Assembly: GCF_003664585.1 (NCBI RefSeq) | Contig: NZ_RCHI01000019.1 | Location: 1-64,000, forward strand | Length of the DNA stretch: 64,000 nt | From: Paenirhodobacter hankyongi | GTDB lineage: Bacteria > Pseudomonadota > Alphaproteobacteria > Rhodobacterales > Rhodobacteraceae | Reading direction: 5' to 3' | Shown here: in pieces, positions 1-6,602 of the stretch | How the letters are laid out: each line of letters begins with the position of its first letter | Position numbering within the stretch: position 1 is the stretch's first letter | The notes under the pieces: generated by a model | What the model was told of the DNA's origin: nothing | Database searches by the model: none | Seen by the model: the letters and a program-made list of their open reading frames with translations, nothing else | Program-made: the position numbers and the translations under genes

Positions 1-345
1 GGCCAGATCGTGCTCGGTCGCGCGCAGGTGCTCGGCGAGACGCTGGTCGACACCGAGATTGGGATCGAGGATTTCTCGGTGAAGGAGCGCGACGCCTTCG
101 GCAATTTCACCATCGTGCCGCGGCCATATTCGGATGGAACGAAGTTCCGCTTCAGCTTCCCGACCGGCGATGCACGCCGCATCCGCAAGATCCTCGCGCG
201 GGTGCGCGCCACCCCCGCCGTCTATTACGCCGGAGACGAGACGAGCCAGTTCGGCACGACCGTCTACGGATACTTTCAGAATTTCTGGATCCCGCTGACG
301 ACCTCCGTCAGCTTTGGCAGCCTTGAAGTGGAGGGCCTTACATGA
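1..345 (+). CDS. phage structural (tail/baseplate) protein, 5' end outside window
   Basis: The reading frame is already open at base 1, so this is the C-terminal part (about 114 residues) of a longer gene; the GTG at 10 is an internal codon rather than a convincing start. The visible part is rich in beta-strand-type residues (for example GYFQNFWIPLTTSVSFG near the end) with no catalytic motif. It ends in ATGA, overlapping the tail-fibre gene by four bases, the usual coupling of late structural genes. I infer a tail or baseplate component from position only and do not recognise the family. Confidence 0.6.
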   Translation, partial: GQIVLGRAQVLGETLVDTEIGIEDFSVKERDAFGNFTIVPRPYSDGTKFRFSFPTGDARRIRKILARVRATPAVYYAGDETSQFGTTVYGYFQNFWIPLTTSVSFGSLEVEGLT

Positions 346-1346
346 CACTTCCGACGATCACCACGCCGCCCGCGTCGCCGAGCCGCAACGATCCGGCGAC
401 GTTCTCGCCCCGCGCCGATGCACTTGTGGCCTACATCGCGACGCTGGTGGCGGATCTCAACGCCCTCGTGGCAGAGGTCAACAAGTATGGCGACGGGTTC
501 CCCCTGTTCGTCCCCACGGGCTCGGCCGCCGCGCCCGGGCTCTCCTTTGTCGGGGACGGCGACACCGGCCTGTTCCGCACCGGCGCCAATGCCATCGGCC
601 TGGCGACCGGCGGGGTCGAACGGGCGCGGATCACCGCCGCCGGCCTGCAGCTTACCGGGCTCCTGAGCGGCACCGCCGTGGTGCAATCCGCCGCCGACAC
701 GACGCCAGGGCGTCTGCTCACCCCGGGCTGGATGGGGCTCGGGGCGATGTCCAGCCCGGCGCTCGACAATATCGACAGATACGACATCCCGCAGGGGTTC
801 TGGTGGGTCTCGAGCGCCACCACGCTCGGCACGCTGCCGACCGGGGCGACCGTCGGCGACGGTGTGCTCGTGCTGCGGCCGACCCTGAACCAGACGACGC
901 AGATCTATACGACGCCCAACAACGGGCAGACCTGGATCCGCAAGAGTTACTCCACCACCTCCTGGGGCCCGTGGCGCCGCCTCTATGACAGCGGCAATGT
1001 CCTCGGCACGGTGGGGCAGGCGGCGGGTGTGCCCACCGGCGCGCTCTTCGGGGCCGGAAGCAACGCGAACGGCAGCTATGAGATGCGCGCCGACGGCTAC
1101 CTTGAATGCTCGGCCACGATCACCTCGCTCACCACTGGTGCCAAAACGTGGACCTTTCCGGCCTCGTTCGTGGCGGCGCCCGTTGTGACGATGACGGCCG
1201 TTTCGGCATCGGTGCTGGCCGCTGCCCAGCTCGATGCGGCCCCCGACGCAACCGGGTGCACGTTCTCGGTGCGGGACAAAACCGATACTCGCCTCGCCGC
1301 CGCGGTGCACCTGCGCGCCACCGGCCGCTGGTCGACGATGACCTAA
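342..1346 (+). CDS. phage tail fibre protein with pyocin-knob-like region
   Basis: A 334-residue protein. Residues about 25-50 form an aliphatic, coiled-coil-like stretch that could trimerise or attach to the tail. Next comes a GDGDTGLFRTGANAIGLATG block, the pattern seen in many tail fibres and spikes. Residues about 140-215 carry a pyocin-knob-like pattern: a Q-T-x-Q-I-Y strand, an R-K-S-Y strand, then S-W-G-P-W-R-R-L-Y-D. The last 110 residues are Gly/Ala/Thr-rich, as expected of a receptor-binding tip. It is translationally coupled to the gene before it. The probable role is host-surface binding by the virion; the receptor cannot be read from the sequence. Confidence 0.8.
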   Translation: MTLPTITTPPASPSRNDPATFSPRADALVAYIATLVADLNALVAEVNKYGDGFPLFVPTGSAAAPGLSFVGDGDTGLFRTGANAIGLATGGVERARITAAGLQLTGLLSGTAVVQSAADTTPGRLLTPGWMGLGAMSSPALDNIDRYDIPQGFWWVSSATTLGTLPTGATVGDGVLVLRPTLNQTTQIYTTPNNGQTWIRKSYSTTSWGPWRRLYDSGNVLGTVGQAAGVPTGALFGAGSNANGSYEMRADGYLECSATITSLTTGAKTWTFPASFVAAPVVTMTAVSASVLAAAQLDAAPDATGCTFSVRDKTDTRLAAAVHLRATGRWSTMT

Positions 1347-1356
1347 GGAGAACACG

Positions 1357-1650
1357 ATGAAAATTACTCTGACCCCGCAGTTGCGCCAGCAGGCACTCGT
1401 GCTCGAGCGTGTCGGCTCGGTCATGACGTGCAACGGTGTTGCGACCGATCTCGCGGCCTATACGGCCACGCCCGAAGCGCCGCACGACTGGATCGTCGGG
1501 CAGCCCGAGCAGGTGAGCGGCGAGTGGCATGTCACGATCGTGCTACCGCATGGCGCCGAGGCCCCCGAGGCGACCCGCTTCCCGGAGCCGATCACGGTGA
1601 CCGCGGACGGCCCCGTGACCCTGCCGCCGCACGATGCCCCCGCCGACTGA
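1357..1650 (+). CDS. conserved phage protein downstream of tail fibre
   Basis: A 97-residue protein starting at an ATG with a good ribosome binding site (AAGGAG eight bases upstream). The C-terminal half has the pattern VLPHGAEAP..TRFPEPITV..DGPVTLP, which I know from small proteins encoded directly after tail-fibre genes in many prophages. Their function is not established; a fibre-associated or assembly role is an inference from position. No signal peptide or membrane segment is present. A terminator follows 30 bases after the stop, so this is likely the last gene of the structural operon. Confidence 0.6.
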   Translation: MKITLTPQLRQQALVLERVGSVMTCNGVATDLAAYTATPEAPHDWIVGQPEQVSGEWHVTIVLPHGAEAPEATRFPEPITVTADGPVTLPPHDAPAD

Positions 1651-1680
1651 CTGGCGATCAAAACAACCCATGAAGATGCA

Positions 1681-1701
1681 CCCGCCACCGGCGGGTTTTT
1701 T
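1681..1701 (+). terminator. intrinsic terminator closing the tail operon
   Basis: A perfect CCCGCC/GGCGGG stem with a three-base ACC loop is followed by six T. It lies between the tail-fibre-associated gene and the lysis genes, so the lysis cassette probably has its own promoter or depends on antitermination. Confidence 0.75.
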
Positions 1702-1723
1702 GTTGCCGGAAAGGGGCAGGACA

Positions 1724-2410
1724 GTGACGACTGACAAACTCGACCAGATTGCGACGCGGGCCGGATGGGCCACGATCCCGGGGGCGATCTCGTTCCCGGC
1801 GTGGTGGCCGACGCTCGAGAGCGCCTCGACCTTCGCCTCGCAGCTGGTGCCGATCGTGGGCTTGCTGATCGCGGTGGTGAACCTCGCGCTGCTGATCCGC
1901 AAATGGCGCCGAGGCCGGGGCCGGGCCTTCTGCGCCGACGAGAGCGGCGCCGTGGGCCGGCGCACCGTGGCGGGGCTCGGTGCGGTGCTGGCGCTTGCCG
2001 CGGCGGTCATCACTCCTTTCGAGGGGCGCGAGCTACGCGCCTATCGCGACATCGTCGGCGTCTGGACGATCTGCGACGGCGACACGCAGGGCGTGCGGCC
2101 GGGGCAGGTGGCGACGCCGGCCGAATGCGACAGCCGTCTGGCAACCCGGGTGGCGCAGTTCGAGCGCGAGATCCGGCCGTGCCTGCCCGCCGAGCTGCCC
2201 GACCCGACGCGCGCCGCCTTCATCTCGGCCGCCTACAACATCGGCTCCGGCGCGTTCTGTGGCTCGAGCATGGCGCGGCGGGCCCGGGCGGGCGATCTGC
2301 GCGGCGCCTGCGATGCGCTGCGGCTGTGGAACCGGGCCGGCGGGCAGGTGGTGCGCGGCCTCGTGCGCCGGCGGGAGGCGGAGCGCGACCTGTGCCTGAG
2401 CGGGCTGTGA
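1724..2410 (+). CDS. holin-like domain fused to SAR-type GH24 endolysin
   Basis: GTG start with an AAGGGGCAGG ribosome binding site, placed after the terminator; 228 residues. Residues about 38-60 are a strong transmembrane helix (LVPIVGLLIAVVNLALLI) followed by a basic patch RKWRRGRGR, like a small holin. Residues about 76-98 are a second, Gly/Ala-rich weak helix of the signal-anchor-release type. Directly after it comes FEGRELRAYRDIVGVWT, with the lysozyme triad spacing E-x8-D-x5-T of GH24 (T4/P21) muramidases. An in-frame GTG at 1952 could start a separate SAR endolysin inside the longer product. Inferred role: degradation of murein in phage lysis. It overlaps the downstream spanin gene (GTGA). 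Confidence 0.8.
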   Translation: MTTDKLDQIATRAGWATIPGAISFPAWWPTLESASTFASQLVPIVGLLIAVVNLALLIRKWRRGRGRAFCADESGAVGRRTVAGLGAVLALAAAVITPFEGRELRAYRDIVGVWTICDGDTQGVRPGQVATPAECDSRLATRVAQFEREIRPCLPAELPDPTRAAFISAAYNIGSGAFCGSSMARRARAGDLRGACDALRLWNRAGGQVVRGLVRRREAERDLCLSGL

Positions 2411-2763
2411 GCCGGGCAGGGGGTACGCTGGCACTCTGCCTCGCACTTGGTGCCTGCGGCGCGCTGCCCGGTCTGCTGAGTGGCCCGAAGGTCGCCGCGA
2501 ACGGGCAGGCGGCCCGCACCGCGGCGCAGACGCTGGGCACCAGCACGCAGCGCGATCAGGCGATCCGCACCGCCACCGCCGGCCGCGACGTCGTGCAATC
2601 GGCCGACGCCAATGCCGTGCGCGCGGGCCGCGTCGAGCGCGTGGTCGTCGAGGGCAACAGCCCGCCCTGGCTGATCCTCGCCTTTGCTGTTGCGCTGCTG
2701 CTCGACAGCCCATTGCGCTGGCCCGAGCAGATCTGGCGCGCGGTCAGGGGGAGGCGGGCGTGA
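2407..2763 (+). CDS. candidate unimolecular spanin (lipoprotein with C-terminal membrane helix)
   Basis: GTG start overlapping the endolysin stop; 118 residues. The N-terminus is a lipoprotein signal with lipobox LGAC, so the mature protein should begin at a lipidated Cys. A polar middle (AANGQAARTAAQTLGT and on) is followed by a hydrophobic segment PPWLILAFAVALLL and a basic tail ending RAVRGRRA. Lipid anchor at one end and membrane helix at the other is the plan of phage T1 gp11 (u-spanin), which joins outer and inner membranes in the last step of lysis. The call rests on architecture and on position after the endolysin. Two decayed copies of this gene lie further right in the window. Confidence 0.6.
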   Translation: MSRAGGTLALCLALGACGALPGLLSGPKVAANGQAARTAAQTLGTSTQRDQAIRTATAGRDVVQSADANAVRAGRVERVVVEGNSPPWLILAFAVALLLDSPLRWPEQIWRAVRGRRA

Positions 2764-2766
2764 CGG

Positions 2767-3147
2767 TCACGCCGCGACGAGGTGATAGGGGCGCACAAGG
2801 CAATCCGCCGGGATGTGCCACTCGCTGCTCAACTTGTGGATCATGTCGAGGGTGAGTGCACGCTTGCGGTTCAGCACCTCGGACGCGCGCGGGCGAGAGC
2901 CGAACAGGGCCGCCAGATCGGCCTGGGTGCGGCCGGTCGCTTCCATGTGGGCCCGCAGGAAGTCGATCGGCTCCATCGGCTCGATCGGGAAGTTCCGGTC
3001 TTCATAGGCCTCGATCAGATCGGCGAGAACGTCGAAGCGGTCGGCGTCCGGAGTTCCCGGCGTCGGCTGGTTGTCGAAATATCGGGCGATCTCAGCGAGC
3101 GCCCAGTCGTGGTCCGCCTTGGTGCGGATCGGTCGGATGTCCATCAT
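2767..3147 (-). CDS. higA: HigA-type antitoxin (HTH_XRE)
   Basis: A 126-residue protein encoded second in a toxin-first operon; its start overlaps the toxin stop by one base. The C-terminal half is an XRE-type helix-turn-helix (TGRTQADLAALFGSRPRASEVLNRKRALTLDMI) preceded by the HigA-like N-terminal region with EAYEDRNFPIEP. It should bind and neutralise the HigB toxin and repress the operon by binding the two palindromes upstream of higB. Its 3' end abuts the phage spanin gene (stop at 2763), so the module was inserted just behind the lysis cassette. Confidence 0.85.
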   Translation of the reverse strand: MMDIRPIRTKADHDWALAEIARYFDNQPTPGTPDADRFDVLADLIEAYEDRNFPIEPMEPIDFLRAHMEATGRTQADLAALFGSRPRASEVLNRKRALTLDMIHKLSSEWHIPADCLVRPYHLVAA

Positions 3148-3443
3148 CAGATCGTCTCCGGGTTGATCTTGTCATAGTCCTTGTGGGTGCCGACGAACTT
3201 GATCAGCGCCCGGCGAAACGGGTAGGCGAAGTGGACGATCAGGCGATACTTGTTGCCCCCGATATCGAAGATGACGCGGTTGTCGCCAACGAAATCGACC
3301 GTGGTGCCAAACGCGGACTTCACATCGGCCGGGCCCGCCCAGTTCGCTTGAGATGCAATGGTATACCATGCCTTCAGCGGAGCTTCGGCGCGCGGCTCCC
3401 GTTCCCAGAAGGTCCGAAGCGTCGATTTTGCGATGATCTGCAT
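3147..3443 (-). CDS. higB: HigB-type mRNA interferase toxin
   Basis: A 98-residue protein with features of the HigB (RelE-superfamily) toxin family: an early basic helix, the core FGTTVDFVGDNRVIFDIGGNKYRLIVHFAY, then FVGTHKDYDKI. In this family the His-Lys-Asp-Tyr motif near the C-terminus belongs to the ribonuclease site that cuts mRNA on the ribosome. The gene precedes higA, the usual order for Hig systems. A promoter with two flanking palindromic operators lies directly upstream. Expected role: growth arrest when the antitoxin is lost, which stabilises the prophage or blocks other phages. Confidence 0.85.
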   Translation of the reverse strand: MQIIAKSTLRTFWEREPRAEAPLKAWYTIASQANWAGPADVKSAFGTTVDFVGDNRVIFDIGGNKYRLIVHFAYPFRRALIKFVGTHKDYDKINPETI

Positions 3444-3456
3444 CGTGCATCCATTG

Positions 3457-3521
3457 TTCCCGTATCGGGAATATCAGGCCGCCGTGAAGCGAAGTCAATA
3501 GCGGCGTTCCCAATTTGGGAT
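3457..3521 (-). promoter_or_regulatory. higBA promoter with two operator palindromes
   Basis: Read on the minus strand, TTGACT (3493-3498) and TGATAT (3471-3476) are spaced by 16 bases and fit a sigma-70 promoter. Operator O1, TTCCCGTATCGGGAA (3457-3471), is a perfect palindrome touching the -10 element. Operator O2, TTCCCAATTTGGGAT (3507-3521), lies just upstream of the -35. Both share the half-site TTCCC, so HigA or HigBA probably binds both and silences the promoter. Confidence 0.7.
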
Positions 3522-3587
3522 CTTTGTTTGCGGGAGGCCGCGCGATCGGTGCGTCCTGTGGCAGTCATGCAGAGGCGTCGGCGCGCG

Positions 3588-3819
3588 GGCGCCTTGCCTC
3601 GCACGCTCGGCCTGTAGCACTCTGCCCGGTCTGCTGAGCGGCCCGAAGGTTGCCGCGAACGGGCAGGCGGCGCGCACCAAGGCGCAGCCCCTCGGCACAA
3701 GAGAGCGCCAGCCCGCCCTGGCTGATCCTCGCCTTCGCCGTCGCGCTCCTCCTCGACAGCCCCTTGCGCTGGCCCGAGCAGATCTGGCGCGCGGTCCGGG
3801 GGAGGCGGGGAGGTCAATA
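3588..3819 (+). pseudogene. decayed second copy of the phage spanin gene
   Basis: Strong nucleotide similarity to the spanin gene at 2407-2763: CTGCCCGGTCTGCTGAG and the bases around it, and later CCGCCCTGGCTGATCCTCGCC up to the C-terminal CGCGCGGTC. The lipobox region is broken (the Cys codon region reads TGTAGC, giving a stop), and about 110 bp of the middle is deleted. It cannot make a spanin. Its presence on the far side of the HigBA module marks a duplication or serial insertion at this site. Bases between this copy and the next gene (3820-3898) hold nothing else I can name. Confidence 0.75.
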
Positions 3820-3898
3820 GGCATTAGCCATGAAGCCAATCTTCACTTGACGCGCCGTCGAATTGGGTGCGTCGTCCCTTGCCGAAGGGGGGTGACCC

Positions 3899-4183
3899 AT
3901 GAAACATTTGTTCATGATATTGGTCCTTTGTGTTTCTGCTCTTCTCTTTCCGGCTAACGCCCAGTCTGGGCAGCCCTTTCTGCCCCAATCTCTTCAGATT
4001 GAGATCGTCAAGCCGGATGCCGCGATCGATCTGTTAGGCCGGATCCAGAACCAGGAGCCGAAGGAAAAGGTCTTCAATGCAGCCTGCTGCAAAATCTGCC
4101 ACAAGGGCAAAGCCTGCGGGGATAGCTGTATCAGCAGATCATACACTTGCCACAAGGGGCCAGGGTGCGCCTGTGACGGCTGA
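3899..4183 (+). CDS. small secreted cysteine-rich protein
   Basis: A 94-residue protein with a clear Sec signal peptide (positive MKH, a run of L/I/V/F, likely cleavage after PANA at residue 21). The C-terminal 32 residues hold eight cysteines in the pattern CCKICxKGKACGDSC, then SYTCHKGPGCAC, a compact disulfide-rich or metal-binding fold. I recall related KACGDSCI proteins of unknown function in many proteobacteria. It converges on the nuclease gene with only 12 bases between the stop codons. The first half is lower in GC than the neighbours, suggesting recent acquisition. Expected location: periplasm or outside the cell. Confidence 0.7.
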   Translation: MKHLFMILVLCVSALLFPANAQSGQPFLPQSLQIEIVKPDAAIDLLGRIQNQEPKEKVFNAACCKICHKGKACGDSCISRSYTCHKGPGCACDG

Positions 4184-4195
4184 GATGCGCCACTG

Positions 4196-4657
4196 TCAGC
4201 GGCTGCGTCGCCAGTCCCAAGGCATTTCGAACTGACTGGCCCAGATGCCGCGCTTGGCCGATCGTGCCCGGTTCTCTGCGGCAACGTAGTCAAGAGAGTA
4301 ATGGCGATAGGCGACAGCCCAGCCATTCTCAACCATCCAGGCATTGAGGTTGGTTCCACGGGATCTGCAGATCGCCACAACACGTCCATAGCGATCGACG
4401 TCCCGAGGTTGGCAGGAAACAGGTGCTCGGCCGATCTGGTCTGCCAGGGCATTTGCGGCATCTGTTCCGCAGGCCCAGGGTTTTCCCGCGATGTAGCACC
4501 GCTGCCGCCCCTCGGGGCAGTCGATGCCATGCAGCCTAATGCGCTGGCCGTGAATATCGATCGTGTCGCCATCAATCACCGAGGCTGTGCCGCTGATATC
4601 GGCAGCCTGCACCGTGGTTGAAAAAAGGAAGGCGGAAATGAAAGGCAGGAATTTCAT
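4196..4657 (-). CDS. secreted staphylococcal-nuclease-like (thermonuclease) protein
   Basis: A 153-residue protein starting at MKFLPFISAF, a Sec signal peptide with cleavage near VQA/A. The nuclease core follows: VIDGDTIDIHGQRIRLHGID with the metal-binding Asp residues and the phosphate-binding Arg, then DCPE, DRYGRVVA with the second catalytic Arg, and the C-terminal WMVENGWAVAY and AKRGIWAS segments of the SNase fold. It should cleave DNA and RNA with Ca2+ in the periplasm or outside. Internal cysteines (residues 46-65 region) may form disulfides. The frame stays open further upstream, but the signal peptide fixes this start. Confidence 0.88.
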   Translation of the reverse strand: MKFLPFISAFLFSTTVQAADISGTASVIDGDTIDIHGQRIRLHGIDCPEGRQRCYIAGKPWACGTDAANALADQIGRAPVSCQPRDVDRYGRVVAICRSRGTNLNAWMVENGWAVAYRHYSLDYVAAENRARSAKRGIWASQFEMPWDWRRSR

Positions 4658-4728
4658 CGGAAATGGCCTTTGAAATGTTGGTTCTTGCGTTGAGAGCCGG
4701 CCTTCCCCTAGCTGGCCATCACTGAGCA

Positions 4729-5127
4729 TCATGCAGCGCCAACCAGTTCGCGCCGGGCGGCTGAGGCGAGGAAGGACGAACGGGTCATGTGGCGCGCCCG
4801 GGCGGTCTCGTCGATGGCGCGCAGGAGCCCGCGCTCGATCGAGATATTGACCCGGGCGAGAGCGGTGTCCGCCGGGATGTAGGGCACCGGCATCAGCACT
4901 GCGCCGGCGGCGAGTTCCTCGGCCACCTCCGGGCGCTTGCGGATGGTCTCGATCGACGCGGCCTCGACATCGGGTTGATCCTCGAACCAGAGATCGAGCG
5001 CCTCGGCAGTGGCCCGGGGGATATCGTCCCAACTGTCAGCGGCGGCAAAACAGCCGGGAAGATCCGGGAAGGTCAGGCCATAAGCACTGCCCTCGTCGTG
5101 ATGCACGAGCGCGGTATAGTAGCGCAT
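4729..5127 (-). CDS. hicB: HicB-type antitoxin with ribbon-helix-helix domain
   Basis: A 132-residue protein. The N-terminal 60 residues carry the partial RNase H-like HicB fold (YYTALVHHDEGSAYGLTFPDLPGC and LDLWFED). The C-terminal 40 residues (ARVNISIERGLLRAIDETA and following) look like a ribbon-helix-helix DNA-binding domain. It should bind HicA and repress the operon. It is the second gene of the pair, 45 bases after hicA. Confidence 0.88.
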   Translation of the reverse strand: MRYYTALVHHDEGSAYGLTFPDLPGCFAAADSWDDIPRATAEALDLWFEDQPDVEAASIETIRKRPEVAEELAAGAVLMPVPYIPADTALARVNISIERGLLRAIDETARARHMTRSSFLASAARRELVGAA

Positions 5128-5172
5128 CTTGTCCTCCTTGACGTGGATGCGGAGAGGCGATGGTGACGGGGC

Positions 5173-5361
5173 CTAGAGCAGCCCCGCCTGTCGGTAGATG
5201 CTCCTGACGGTGCCAAGCGGCAGGTCCTTCTTCGGGTGGGGCGGGATCACCATCCTGTCGCCCTTCCGGAGCTTGTGGTGATCGCCTTTGACGGAGACCA
5301 CCTCGAACCCTGCGTCTTTCAGAACCTTCAGGAGCTTTCGGGAATTGGTCTCGAACTCCAT
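5173..5361 (-). CDS. hicA: HicA-type mRNA interferase toxin
   Basis: A 62-residue protein starting at MEFETNSRKLL. I chose this ATG over one 36 bases upstream because a near-perfect GAAGGAGG ribosome binding site sits directly before it and the length matches the family. It has the double-stranded-RNA-binding-like HicA fold with the catalytic His in VKGDHHKLRKG and the typical PPHPKKDLPLGTVRSIYRQAGL ending. The product cleaves mRNA and is held in check by HicB. Confidence 0.9.
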   Translation of the reverse strand: MEFETNSRKLLKVLKDAGFEVVSVKGDHHKLRKGDRMVIPPHPKKDLPLGTVRSIYRQAGLL

Positions 5362-5382
5362 CGCCCCTCCTTCGTGGGTATT

Positions 5383-5410
5383 TATATACACACTCATTCC
5401 ATCGCATCAA
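5383..5410 (-). promoter_or_regulatory. hicAB promoter
   Basis: On the minus strand TTGATG (5405-5410) and TATATA (5383-5388) are separated by 16 bases and lie about 20 bases before the hicA ribosome binding site. The -10 sits inside the near-palindrome GTATATAAATAC, a plausible HicB operator. The block is AT-rich compared with its surroundings. Confidence 0.6.
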
Positions 5411-5566
5411 GGAGGGTGTGTAATTAAGTGTGTTTCCCTTGTCGCCGATCCCGGCGGCAGGGGCGGGCTGCGCCAACAGCCCGACCACGCGGTGACGTTT
5501 GCCCCGTTCCGCGCCGACCCGCCCGTGGGTTGATGGTCGCCTGCTCCCCGCGCGGGAGGGTGACAT

Positions 5567-6388
5567 ATGGAACGAATAGCGAACATGAAGCAAGTGAAAC
5601 CCGCGGCTCCGGTCGCCCCCTGGCTGGGCGGCAAGAAACATCTGCACCGCCGGATCATCGAACGGATCGAGGCAATCGACCACAAGACTTACATCGAGCC
5701 CTTCGTCGGGATGGGCGGTGTGTTCCTGCGTCGGCGGTTCCGGCCGCGGCTCGAGGTGGCGAACGACCTGAACGGCGAGATCGTGAACCTGTTCCGGGTG
5801 CTGCAACGGCACCATGCGCAGCTGCTGGAGGCGCTGCACTTCCAGCTGGTGAGCCGGAGCGAGTTCGAGCGCCTGCGCGCCACGCCACCCGAAGCGTTGA
5901 CCGACCTCGAGCGCGCGGCACGGTTCCTCTACCTGCAACGGCTCAGCTTTGGCGGAAAGGTCGCCGGCGTCTTCGGGGTCGATGCCGGGCGCGCGCGGTT
6001 CTCGGTCGAACATCTTGCGGCGGTGCTGGAGGCGGCCTGGCGCCGCCTCGACGGGGTGGTCTTCGAGAATTTGGACTGGGCCGAGCTGGTCCGGCGTTAT
6101 GATCGCCCTGGCGCGCTGTTCTACCTGGACCCGCCGTATTTCGGGGGCGAGAACGACTATGGCAAGGGGATGTTCGACCGCGGTCAGTTCGCCGAAATGG
6201 CCCGGCTGCTTGGCAGCATCGACGGCCCCTTCATCCTGTCCATCAACGACACGCCAGAGATCCGCGAGATCTTCGCCGGGTTCGAGATCGAAGAAGTCGC
6301 GCTGAGCTACTCGATCAGCGCGGCCGGCGCCACGGCTGCACGCGAGCTGCTGATCTCCAATCGGGCCCCGGCCGGGCTGCTGATTTGA
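5567..6388 (+). CDS. orphan DNA adenine methyltransferase (D12 class, Dam-like)
   Basis: A 273-residue protein with a ribosome binding site (GGGAGG) before the ATG. The N-terminus APWLGGKKHL followed by IEPFVGMGGVFLRR is the AdoMet-binding motif I region of D12-class N6-adenine methyltransferases. The catalytic motif IV is DPPYFGGENDYGKGMF at about residues 184-199. No restriction endonuclease is adjacent, so it is an orphan enzyme. On a prophage such enzymes protect phage DNA from host restriction or alter gene expression. The target is not readable from sequence; GATC or GANTC-like sites are only guesses. A hairpin follows the stop. Confidence 0.88.
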   Translation: MERIANMKQVKPAAPVAPWLGGKKHLHRRIIERIEAIDHKTYIEPFVGMGGVFLRRRFRPRLEVANDLNGEIVNLFRVLQRHHAQLLEALHFQLVSRSEFERLRATPPEALTDLERAARFLYLQRLSFGGKVAGVFGVDAGRARFSVEHLAAVLEAAWRRLDGVVFENLDWAELVRRYDRPGALFYLDPPYFGGENDYGKGMFDRGQFAEMARLLGSIDGPFILSINDTPEIREIFAGFEIEEVALSYSISAAGATAARELLISNRAPAGLLI

Positions 6389-6394
6389 CTGTGG

Positions 6395-6418
6395 GCCCGG
6401 CACTGGAATGTGCCGGGC
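6395..6418 (+). terminator. hairpin after the adenine methylase gene
   Basis: A perfect nine-pair stem GCCCGGCAC/GTGCCGGGC with a six-base TGGAAT loop begins seven bases after the methylase stop. No T-run follows, so it may act as a weak or Rho-assisted terminator or as an mRNA-end protector. Confidence 0.4.
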
Positions 6419-6602
6419 GGCGGAGCGGGCGGGCGGATCGGCGGGGGATCTGACCGCCCGTTTGAGCCCCGCTCAGCCCCCGCCGGACGGTCAGGCCCGA
6501 CGCCGGGTTTCGCCGCGCCCGGCCCTGAGCCGACCTTCACCGAGTGAAGTGATGCTGCGGTGCAGCTTCATCAAAGCAGACATTGCCAATTGAGCCTAAT
6601 CG

